A DNA stretch of 64,000 nt from Halichondria panicea (lineage: Eukaryota; Porifera; Demospongiae; Suberitida; Halichondriidae): NCBI RefSeq assembly GCF_963675165.1, contig NC_087384.1, positions 669,001-733,000 on the forward strand, given 5' to 3'. The position numbers were made by a program, and so were the translations under genes. Shown here in pieces: positions 11,274-20,400 of this stretch (within the stretch, counting starts at the first letter, position 1; every line of letters starts with the position of its first letter). The notes beneath the pieces were generated by a model, which was not told the DNA's origin, did not search any database, and saw only the letters and a list, made by a program, of their open reading frames with translations.

Positions 11274-14200
11274 GTGCACAAGATTGTCAAGAGCAATCTA
11301 TTCAACTTTGTCATCAGTAAGTGTACACCTCCTCTCCCTCTGATTATAGTAAACATCGCTACCCCCTCTGTGCAGATATGTTATTGGTAGCTAACCTCAT
11401 CTTTCTGGTTTCCTACACTTACTTCATTGACAGTAAGTTAACTCATGATAGTCGTGTGATATAGTCATGTGATATGCACTACAGAGACAGACGTTAGCAA
11501 TCGTTTCTTCATTCTCAACAACGTGGTGGCTGTCTCTCTCGTCTTTGTTTGCAGTGAGTTGATCATTACAAATCACTAATATTATTGGTGGTTCATCATG
11601 CCACTGTATGTGCTCATGCAGTTTATGTTCTGGAGATTTGCCTGAGGATATTTGGACTGGGCCTGTACAACTACTTCAGAAAACCACAAAACATGTAAGT
11701 CTGTCCAATATTGGGCTCTCCACTCCCCATATCTGCCCCCTCCACCCCCATATCTGCCTCCTCCACCCCCATATCCGCCCCCTCCACTCCCATATCTGCC
11801 CCCTCCACTCCTATATTCGCTCCCTCTCAGATTGGACACTCTGGTCATCTTCACAAGCTTTGTGCTACTGATCTTAGAGGCTGTTAGCCCCGCCCACTCT
11901 GCACTAGCCGTCTTCCGTCCTGTAAAATTTATTCGTCTTCTTCGTCTGAAACGTCGTTACCGTGACATCATCAACACCCTCTACGTGCTTAGCAGACGAC
12001 TTATTAGTGTCGGACTTCTTCTACTCGTCGTTTATTACGCTTTTGCCATAATTGGAATGGAATTTTTAAGTGACACAGTTTTTGAAGGTTGCTGGTGAGT
12101 TGTGTGGGTGGGTGGGGATTTTCCCTATTCATTTTATTCCCGTTCTTTAATTTCCATAGCAACGAGAGCATGTACGGCGTGGGCGAGTATTATAGCGGAA
12201 TGAACGAGACCAACTCAAACTTCACGATCAACGTTTACTACATCCTCAACTTTAACAATGTTCTCAGGAGCTATGGTAACTAAGTGTGTGTGAGAATTAT
12301 CAGAATTATGCTAGCTTACAAAATGGAGGTTTTCTACATAATTATGTGTGTGGGAGTACATAGACTAGCGCATTATTATCTGCTTTGATACAATTTAACT
12401 AACATAATTTTATTCGACACTTGTTTCACATGGTTACTGGACCTTCAATAGTGTGTCTCTGTGTGTATTGGGTAGGTCTCTGTTTCACATGGTTACTGGA
12501 CCTTCAATAGTGTGTCTCTGTGTGTGTTGGGTAGGTCTCTGTTTCACATGGTTACTGGACCTTCAATAGTGTGTCTCTGTGTGTGTTGGGTAGGTCTCTG
12601 TTTAGACTTGTGCTGAGTAGACACGAACAAGGTACCATAATTAATCAATGCTCGTAACGGAAGCACTCTTATTATTCTTACCCTGTCTTGCCTCTGCAGT
12701 GACTCTGTTTGTGCTCATGGTGATCAACAACTGGTTCATTATCATGGTAAGTGATACCCCCCACCACATGAGTAGTAGTCATGTGATCACTGCAGGAGGG
12801 CTTTGCCTCCACCTCCCCCAATGGTTGGCTGGTACGGATCTACTTCATGAGTTTCTACGTCATCACTCTGGTAACTATCTATCTATCTGTGTGCTTACGT
12901 GTGCTTGCTTATATGCTTGCAGTGCTTATAATTATGACCTTATGCTTGTGTGCCTCTGTACTTATAATTATTACAATGCGTGCCTGTGTGTAGATGGTGC
13001 TACAAGTGATCATCTCGTTCATTGTTGAGGCCTTTGTGTTCAAGATCCAGGCCAAGGAGAGAAGACGACGCTGCCACAAGCACCCTGACCAGTACTGTGA
13101 ATGTCACAAAGGTGAGGATGTGCTCTCTGGTTAGCATTGAGGGCCTGTGAGTTGAGTTTAGAAGATCCAATTTCAAGGGATCTCTATCACTTGCTACATG
13201 CTTAGATCATCATTCCAGATCAACCATGTTTTAGGCTGGTATATTTTGGTGTTTGGCAGCTAACTTTGAAGGGCTTGAATCTCTTTAGTTTGAAATAATA
13301 AAGCTGCATCCATTCCCATCGATTTCAGGCTAAGATAAACCATCTGTGACTGGCCCAATTCCCTAACAAATACTTGCAATATACTACACAGAAAACGAAG
13401 GCAAGAAAGTGGCCAATATCAAGCTGATCAAGGCGGACATTGACAAGCTACGCTATGAGATGACATACAGTGATCAGACTGAAGGTGTGACCTCCCTCAA
13501 CAAGTGGATCAGACATCGGAGGAGAGTGAACCTGGACAGTCTAACGGTGGGTGGGTGGGTCTGTTCCCCTAGGCAATGTAGTACATGTAGATACGGTGTG
13601 CTCGCAACAGCCGGCAAAACCACAACTAATTATACGTGTGCAGAAGCTAGCAGTGATAATAATTATAATAGTTAGTCTTATTTGCTATTTGGAAATTTCT
13701 ACTTTACTTTACTGACTACTGACTCTACACTGCACTGTGGACGTACCTCCTTCCAGTGCTACCCTCATTGCCTAAAAACCCCTCAAGGCTATGGTATAAT
13801 GATTGATCGTTGCTATGCAGGATACCCAGAGCTTATTCGGGGGACTCGGGATCTACTTGGCCTACACTGGACGCAGATTGAGGACTAAGGATGACATACA
13901 TCTGCTCATGTACAGGAGCGAACTAGTGGTGAGCACAACCGCCTCTCACATAGCAACTGGGCTGACACTAACTTCCAGCATTTTTTAGCAGATTTTAAAT
14001 TATTACACAATTTTATTATGTGCATACATACATTCACACCACCCCCTCCAAGCACCACCACACACACACACACACACACACACCACCCCCTTCACACCAC
14101 CACACACACACACACACACACCACCCCCTTCACACCACCACACACACACACACCACCCCCTTCACACCACCAACAACACACACCCATAGCACTGGATCCA

Positions 14201-14333
14201 GGAGAAGGACCAGGAGATGGACCGTGAGGCAGGGAAGCTGGAGGAGGTAAAGAAAGGAAAGGCTTCCTGGAGGAAAAGCTGTGGGGTGGCATGGAAGTAC
14301 CTCAAAAGTGGCCTGCTCTATATCGTGGAATAA
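7717..14333 (+). CDS. TPCN1: Two-pore cation channel, TPC1-like
   Basis: Twenty-five exons join in phase to about 962 residues (human TPC1 is about 816; the extra length is an acidic N-terminal extension). Exons: 7717-8134, 8188-8246, 8418-8639, 8994-9107, 9178-9308, 9383-9471, 9556-9587, 9641-9699, 9976-10075, 10157-10230, 10283-10383, 10662-10810, 10866-10935, 11272-11316, 11376-11432, 11485-11553, 11622-11694, 11831-12094, 12160-12275, 12700-12746, 12796-12870, 12994-13111, 13392-13546, 13821-13928 and 14190-14333. Landmarks are [18 protein letters not shown] before the first six-helix domain, the S4-like [13 protein letters not shown], filter I TTANYPDIW, the second S4 [13 protein letters not shown], and filter [10 protein letters not shown]. 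TPCs are endolysosomal Na+/Ca2+ channels gated by PI(3,5)P2 or NAADP. The conserved NN in filter II suggests Na+ permeation (inference). The start is the first in-frame Met of an open acidic N-terminus. Confidence 0.93.
8345..8417. repeat. (CA)n tract ending at TPCN1 exon 3 acceptor
   Basis: This CA-dinucleotide run forms the pyrimidine-containing tract of the 3' splice site (ccacag) of exon 3. Confidence 0.8.
8643..8748 (+). repeat. G-run minisatellite in TPCN1 intron 3
   Basis: Immediately after the exon 3 donor there are about four repeats of a unit like gctgtgtttgtgctgggggg, each containing 7-10 consecutive G. The coding strand could form G-quadruplexes in the pre-mRNA just downstream of the donor. 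Confidence 0.75.
10639..10661. repeat. (CA)n tract ending at TPCN1 exon 12 acceptor
   Basis: A C-run followed by about ten CA units ends in the acceptor AG of exon 12. Confidence 0.8.
10975..11271. repeat. Large (CA)n array filling TPCN1 intron 13
   Basis: Nearly 300 bp of CA repeats with interspersed acacgcacgcacgc variants (three times) occupy almost the whole intron and end in the acceptor of exon 14. Long open frames across it on both strands are artefacts of the repeat. Confidence 0.9.
12422..12600 (+). repeat. 59-bp minisatellite, three copies, in TPCN1 intron 19
   Basis: Three nearly identical tandem units begin tgtttcacatggttactgg at 12422, 12481 and 12540, with one base differing in the first. 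They lie within the intron between exons 19 and 20. Confidence 0.9.
14048..14189. repeat. CA/CACC minisatellite ending at TPCN1 exon 25 acceptor
   Basis: Three blocks of (CA)n separated by ccacccccttcacaccac-type spacers run up to the 3' splice site of the last exon. Confidence 0.8.
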
Positions 14334-14625
14334 AAGACAATTAACCATTTGCTTGTATATAATTATGTACATGTATATGTAATGTTTGTTTCTGGTAATA
14401 ATATTTATATTTGTATACAGTGTATATGGTTTTTATTGCAATTTTTTGTGCTTTGTTATGTTATGATGATTACAATGTGTACACAAAAGACTGTTAACGA
14501 AGTGACATCTGTTGTAAGGTATTATCAGGGGAATTCCCTTACAGGCCACTTATACGCCTACTTATACAAGCCTTACAAGAAGCTTTGTGGTAGAGCTACA
14601 AGCTATAGCTCTGAGCTCAGTAATT
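14334..14625. other. Intergenic region between TPCN1 and the sulfotransferase
   Basis: The TPCN1 stop overlaps an AATAAA (gaataaaag), a likely polyadenylation signal. The rest is AT-rich with no recognised gene. An in-frame upstream ATG at 14587 precedes the chosen start of the sulfotransferase by 13 codons. Confidence 0.5.
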
Positions 14626-15927
14626 ATGGCAAAAAAGATCAGTTTAAAGAAAGTTTTGCTATTATGGTTTACTACTTGCCTGCTGGGATTCGCAGTGGTC
14701 GTCTACATGTATGCAGCAGTGCCCTATAGACAAGCAGAATATCATGTGAGAGAACCCAAGGATATGAACTCCCAGCAAGACATCCAAGAGGCCCCAACAA
14801 GTCATAGAATGAATCTAAGTGCTGAGAACACCCACAAACCTCATCGAGAAACTACTAGACAACACAAAGATATAGATATTGCAACAAGTCCAACAGAATG
14901 CAACACAGCAATCTGCAAACTATTCAATGACTCTCACAACGATAAAATAGAAAGTAAAATTTTGTCTCAGAGCAGATCTTCAGAGACATGTCTAATGGAC
15001 AGTGAATCTATCAAGAGTATTCATAATTTTGTGTTTTTTATTGGATATCCTCGGAGTGGGCACAGTATTGTAGCAAGTTTCCTCGATGCACATCCACACA
15101 TGATTGTCGCTCACGAGTTCTCGGTCTTCTCCAAGTGGCCACAATTACTAAAGAAGAAACATTCAGCCACTGTAAATATGCGAGAGGTACTGTTCAATGA
15201 ACTTGTCAATAGCAGCCATTGGGAGAGCTTGGAGGGAGAGAGAAGTGGGAAGTATGTCAACAAAGGATATAGTCTTGACACCAATTCTCCCTGGCATGGA
15301 AAATGTGATCGATACTTAGAAGTTATTGGCGATAAACGAGCTGGAGGGACTTGTGAAGAATACCTCAGAAATCCTATAGAATTTGAGCATAATTACAGAG
15401 AGCTGATGAAGGTGGTTGCCTTACCCATAAGAGTGCTTCATGTTGTGAGGAACCCGTTTGATTTGATTGCCACCAGCGTATTGTATGAAGCTGCTAGACG
15501 GAGAAATGGAGGGAGAGCATCTGGAGACGATGCTAACTTTGTCAATAAAATGAAAAATCAATCAAAACGATCCAAATACGAATACAAGTATAGAAACGAT
15601 AAACTGCTAATGGAGAGAGTGTCAGTGATAATGCGACTAGCCCAAGCTGTAACCAACCTCACCACACTATTTGGGAGAGAGAATGTGCTCGAATTACATA
15701 ATTGTGACATGGTGTCAAATACCATTGAATTCGTTAACCAGGTATGTAGATTCAATAAAATGGAGTGTCCTAGTGATTATGTGAAGGATTGTGTAGACAA
15801 GGCATTCAAGGAAGTATCTCAAACTAGGAAATGTGTTCATTGGCCAGCAAATATTATAGAAATTGTAATACAACAGAAACAAAACTTTTCCTTCTTTGAC
15901 AGATATTCATTTCAAAGTGAATGCTAA
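14626..15927 (+). CDS. Golgi-type single-pass sulfotransferase, intronless
   Basis: A single exon of 433 residues from the preferred Met (MAKKISLKK); an in-frame ATG 39 bp upstream would add 13 residues. Residues about 8-32 form a hydrophobic signal anchor (LLLWFTTCLLGFAVVVYMY), as in type II Golgi enzymes. A variable stem follows to about residue 135. A PAPS 5'-phosphosulfate loop, GYPRSGHSIVASFLDAHP, lies at about 140, and a 3'-phosphate motif, HVVRNPFDLIATS, at about 270. It should transfer sulfate from PAPS to a glycan or protein acceptor in the Golgi lumen; the acceptor is unknown. The lack of introns in an intron-rich neighbourhood may reflect a retro-copy origin. Fragments of it recur at 118 and 5520. 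Confidence 0.82.
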   Translation: MAKKISLKKVLLLWFTTCLLGFAVVVYMYAAVPYRQAEYHVREPKDMNSQQDIQEAPTSHRMNLSAENTHKPHRETTRQHKDIDIATSPTECNTAICKLFNDSHNDKIESKILSQSRSSETCLMDSESIKSIHNFVFFIGYPRSGHSIVASFLDAHPHMIVAHEFSVFSKWPQLLKKKHSATVNMREVLFNELVNSSHWESLEGERSGKYVNKGYSLDTNSPWHGKCDRYLEVIGDKRAGGTCEEYLRNPIEFEHNYRELMKVVALPIRVLHVVRNPFDLIATSVLYEAARRRNGGRASGDDANFVNKMKNQSKRSKYEYKYRNDKLLMERVSVIMRLAQAVTNLTTLFGRENVLELHNCDMVSNTIEFVNQVCRFNKMECPSDYVKDCVDKAFKEVSQTRKCVHWPANIIEIVIQQKQNFSFFDRYSFQSEC

Positions 15928-16086
15928 CGTATTTTTTTTTACTGAATACCATGTTGTTATTATTATCATTGTAAAGAAGCATATGATTGAAGACTACAAA
16001 ACCATAGATACAGATTATAAATAAGGAAAAAACGTACATAGAATGGTTAAAAATATTAACTGAAGTGATTCTTTTAATTATGTGGT

Positions 16087-16102
16087 GGCTTTTAGAAAAG
16101 CC
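16087..16102 (-). terminator. Histone mRNA 3' stem-loop of H2A
   Basis: On the minus strand the sequence is GGCTTTTCTAAAAGCC: a 6-bp stem with a 4-base loop matching the metazoan histone 3'-end hairpin consensus. It lies about 20 bases after the H2A stop, and a purine-rich stretch (aaaagaatc) follows where a U7 snRNA site would be expected. Confidence 0.9.
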
Positions 16103-16122
16103 GTTTGAATGAAATTAAGTGT

Positions 16123-16524
16123 TCAGTACTCCACACTCTGAGAACTCTTCTTGCCACCCTCCTTGGACTTCTTGGGCAATAGAACAGCTTGGATGTTAGG
16201 GAGGACACCACCCTGAGCAATAGTCACTCCAGCCAAGAGTTTGTTCAGTTCTTCATCATTCCTGATGGCCAACTGAAGATGTCTCGGATTGATTCTCTGT
16301 TTCTTGTTGTCACGGGCAGCATTTCCAGCCAGCTCAAGGATCTCAGCAGCCAAGTACTCCATAACAGCAGCGAGATAGACAGGTGCACCAGCTCCAATTC
16401 TCTCGGCATAGTTACCATTCCTGAGAAGTCTGTGAACACGTCCAACAGGGAACTGCAGTCCAGCTCTGGCAGATCGAGTCTTAGACTTTGCACGAGCTTT
16501 GCCTCCTTTTCCACGTCCAGACAT
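16123..16524 (-). CDS. Histone H2A with an SQ-containing C-terminus
   Basis: A single exon of 133 residues. The start [10 protein letters not shown], the histone fold ([40 protein letters not shown]) and the acidic patch DEELNKLL are all standard. The tail ends [10 protein letters not shown]2A.X carries SQ followed by an acidic and a hydrophobic residue at the very end; here an SQ is present and the protein ends EY, but two residues (SV) intervene. It packages DNA in the nucleosome with the divergent H2B. The stem-loop marks it as replication-dependent. Confidence 0.97.
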   Translation of the reverse strand: MSGRGKGGKARAKSKTRSARAGLQFPVGRVHRLLRNGNYAERIGAGAPVYLAAVMEYLAAEILELAGNAARDNKKQRINPRHLQLAIRNDEELNKLLAGVTIAQGGVLPNIQAVLLPKKSKEGGKKSSQSVEY

Positions 16525-16844
16525 TATTGTTGTTGAGCTTCAAAGTTGAGTTGAGATGAGAGAGAGATTTGTGATGGCCTTCATGTTGAGTTAGCCGCTT
16601 TTACGAGCATAAACACCCACTCGGATCACATTGTGAGGATCAATTCTTCAGCATCCAATCAGATTCACTAAAACTACACGACCGCATTCGAAAACAGGGC
16701 CACTACTACAACCTAATCACGTTTATCTGATCTGATCTGATCCATTCAGTGGTAGCTAAATACTTGACCACCCAACTGTGGACCCATTCTGGTTTCATCA
16801 ATTTCCACAACTCTACAACTTACAACTTACAACTTAACAACAAT
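16525..16844. promoter_or_regulatory. Divergent H2A/H2B promoter
   Basis: A 320-bp region lies between the two histone start codons. A CCAAT box (ccaatc) sits at 16654-16659, and a short tandem tctgatctgatctgatcc at about 16726-16742 lies nearer H2B. No clear TATA box is seen. A compact shared promoter is typical of metazoan H2A/H2B pairs. Confidence 0.7.
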
Positions 16845-17216
16845 ATGCCTGGAAAAGTAGCATCCAAGAAAGGAGAGAAAAAGGCTGCCATCAAGAGCAA
16901 GCCGAGTGGTGAAAAGAAAACCCGAAGAAAGTCTCGCAAAGAAAGCTATTCTATCTACATCTACAAAGTTCTGAAGCAAGTCCACCCCGATACTGGCATC
17001 TCTTCCAAGGCTATGAGCATCATGAACTCATTTGTTAACGATATCTTTGAGAGAGTAGCGACTGAATCATCACGTCTGGCCCACTACAACAAGAAACACA
17101 CAGTCTCTAGCAGGGAGATACAAACTGCAGTCAGACTACACCTCCCTGGAGAACTGTCTAAGCATGCCGTCTCTGAGGGTACCAAGGCTGTCACCAAGTA
17201 CACAAGCAGCAAATAA
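16845..17216 (+). CDS. Histone H2B
   Basis: A single exon of 123 residues from [13 protein letters not shown]. An in-frame upstream ATG at 16749 would add an unrelated leader and is rejected. The core [38 protein letters not shown] and the C-terminal AVTKYTSSK are canonical, including the ubiquitin-acceptor lysine region. No histone stem-loop is seen in the 80 bases after the stop; an aattaaa about 80 bases downstream could serve polyadenylation instead. Confidence 0.97.
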   Translation: MPGKVASKKGEKKAAIKSKPSGEKKTRRKSRKESYSIYIYKVLKQVHPDTGISSKAMSIMNSFVNDIFERVATESSRLAHYNKKHTVSSREIQTAVRLHLPGELSKHAVSEGTKAVTKYTSSK

Positions 17217-17418
17217 ACTGTTTGTATTAACTCATTTTTATTGCCCTGTGTTTTGTTTGTACATGTGAACGTAATTATTATCAACCTTTGTCAATTAAAA
17301 TTAACTTCATTGTGATAATTAAACTTTCAACAATACATGAATAATAATAATAATTTCTTTACTAAATAGAGTCATGCTATAAGCAGCTAGTACTGTTAGT
17401 TGATTAAAGAGTATAGTT
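17217..17418. other. Convergent 3' intergenic region H2B/CCT6
   Basis: About 200 bp of AT-rich sequence lies between the two stop codons. No stem-loop for H2B was found. An aattaaa near 17295 is the best 3'-end signal for the plus strand. Confidence 0.5.
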
Positions 17419-20400
17419 CTAGTCTCCTTTAAGTGAGGACATCCCAGCCTTCATGATCTCATCCACCAGCAGCAGGTTCTCAGCAATGGTCGTGCTGCAT
17501 GAGAATAACACCATTAATGACTAATTGTCACACTCCAAAGCATGCATGCATGCACATGAGGAATGTTACAGGTATAGTTCACTAGCAGCACACAGGAATC
17601 AAACTGTTAGCATAGTACATAATACATACAGGCAGTTTAGGTACAGAAGCTATAGACAACTGCTTTCAATATACACCCCAACAGTAGTTTGCTTACCATG
17701 AGTGTAGCAGTGTCTTAGTAGACAACTATTTACAATAATATATTATACCCCAACTGTAGTTTGCTTACCATGAGTGTAGTAGTGTCTTCTTGACTCTGTA
17801 GTTGTCAAATATCCCCTCCTCAGAGGGCAGCATGGCCTCTCCTGAAGGGACACAGGGCAGTAATAGGTGTGTGTGTGTGGTGGGGGGGGGGGGGGCAATA
17901 ATAGGTGTGTGTGTGTGTGGGGTGGGGGTGTGTGTGTGGGGGGGGGAGACCACTCACCACTTGACACATCCAGACCCACAGGCTGACCAGTCTTCACATA
18001 TTCCTCCTGCACACAAAGCAACCACTCACAACACACACACATAATGACACACCTAAACACAAAAACACAAAGACTAACTACAACCCTTCACAAACTGAAA
18101 GCATATTTAAATACCCACAACCACCATACACGCACTATCTCTAATTTGTATTACCAAGAGTTCATTCCCAATGAACTTTTGGTGTTGCTGATATGGTTCA
18201 GGGACTCTTTCAGCTGCAATAACTTGAATTCCGTGCATTCAATTTCAACGATTTTCTGATTTTCTGAAAGCTTACAAAGAGACCTTTCAAATGGTAGCAT
18301 CAAAGTTCATATTTGTGAGATGAAAGAATTTGCCAAATACCATGGATTATAGCCCATGGCCCAAAGCCGAAAATGACAATTATGGCCTCAAAATTATTTG
18401 GAATTTAAACACATCATTTGAAAGGCCTCTTTCTAAGCTTTCAGAAAATCCTAAACATTTTGAAATCGGATCAATAACACTGAAGTTATGGCTGTTGTAA
18501 GATATTCAACTGAGATCTAATGTGTACTAAGTTCTGTGTGTGTTCTATATCTCCCCCTATTCAGATTCTACATACCATTGCCATGCTTTATATACCATCC
18601 ATTCTCTTTATATCTGGCGTCCATATTCCATTCCATTCCACATTCATTATTTTACAACATGCCTAAGTGTACCCACACACATATGCACACAATAAGCAAC
18701 CACTCACCTGAAGCTTGATTATACTGTCTTGAGGGTCAAAGCCAGAGTTCCGAGCAAGAGCCTTAGGGATAATCATAAGAGCCTCGGCGAAAGCCTGTAC
18801 ACGACAAATTCACTCGAACAACAGCCATTAAAAACACGCACACACCTTAACTCCAAATTTAGCCCTCCCCTGAACAGAATTGAGAAATTCTGCTGACATC
18901 AGCTCATAGTTGGCTACCACCTCGAATGCCCCACCCCCTGGTACGACAGAACCATCTTCTATGGCGTTCTTTACTGCCCTCAAACCGTCGTGGATAGCGT
19001 CCTTGATCTGGGTGAGGGTGTGCTTGTTGGGACCTGTGTGGAGGTGTGCGTGTGTGCAGGAAATGACAGTAGAAGACAGTTAATATTACGAACTGCACAT
19101 TCATTGTACATACATGTATACTACAGATAATATCGTAGCAATTATACAGACAAAGTTCAGAGTACAGTACCCACCTTTGACTAGGATAGTGACAGACTGA
19201 GGATTGTCCACGTCCTCCACAAAAGTGTACTTGTCCTCACCCTACACAACAATCCACCAGCACATAAGCCACCCGCTACTGAACACATTACACACTCCAT
19301 GCTATCACATATCACACAGTGAGTGGGTGGGTGGTCTCACAGGCACACCATGCTATCACATATCACACACTATAAGTGGGTGGGTGGTCTCACAGGCACA
19401 CCATGCTATCACATATCACACTGTGAGTGGGTGGGTGGTCTCACCAGCACACCATGCTATCACATATCACACACTATGAGTGTCACAGGCACACCATGCT
19501 ATCACATATCACACACTATGAGTGGGTGGGTGGTCTCACCAGCACATGCTCATAGACGACACCAGCGTGTCCCAGACAGTCGGGAGTGAGGTCATCAAGA
19601 GAGTTCATAGCTACTCCACCACAAGCCAGAGTTAGCCTGCATGGAGACAAGAGAATCAGAGTTACCAATTTTCAAAGAAAACGAAAAATATTATATTCCA
19701 GTCTTTGAAGGGCCACCATAGCACATCACAGTAATACTTGTAAGGAATTCGAATAGAACAGTGCGGAATATTTCACAGTATTGTTAGCTAGTACACACAG
19801 ACATGTAGGACATTCAGGAGTTCACTTTGACCGTAAGTATACGATAGCTTATATAGTTACTAGTGCTAGCTCACCTCTCCATGTTTCTCCTCTTGGCCCT
19901 CCTCAGAGCCATGATGCCCTCCCTTGCCAGCATGTCCAGGGAGATCGGGTCTATGCCCTGTGGGGGGTGGGGGTCATGTGACTGTCATGCATATATGTAG
20001 GGGGGGCCTTACCTTCTGGTTGATGACAATAAACGTCTTGTCACTGTCCCCACACACCTGAGAAATAACAAAAAGGATGGTGAATAAACTGAATAAAATT
20101 TGGGGAATCGCCAAAGCCATTTTTGTGTGTACCTCTTTCTTAAGCTTGATGACCTTTCGTACTCTATCATCGATGAACTTCCTCTCGGCATCGACCAACT
20201 TCTCTCTCTCAGCGGCTGTCTTATAGAAGAACCCAGAGTTCACCTCGCTGTAAGAAGGGGGTGGGGTAACTAGGAGACAGTTAATAGAGATAAGGCTCTC
20301 TCACGTTTTCTCGTACTCCAAGGATACGTTGCATGTGAGGATGAACGAGTTCTCCACTCTCTTGGGCATGTCGGGATGTCTTGATCCGTGGTCCATCACC

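Noticed and set aside
10967-11356. Long open frames of alternating His-Thr or Cys-Val on both strands
   Set aside because: They are translations of the (CA)n array in TPCN1 intron 13, not proteins.
16189-16536. Open frames on the plus strand across H2A
   Set aside because: They are antisense shadows of the highly conserved H2A coding sequence.
16749-16844. N-terminal extension of H2B from an upstream in-frame ATG
   Set aside because: The extension resembles no histone and covers the promoter-proximal 5' [16 protein letters not shown] is the normal start.
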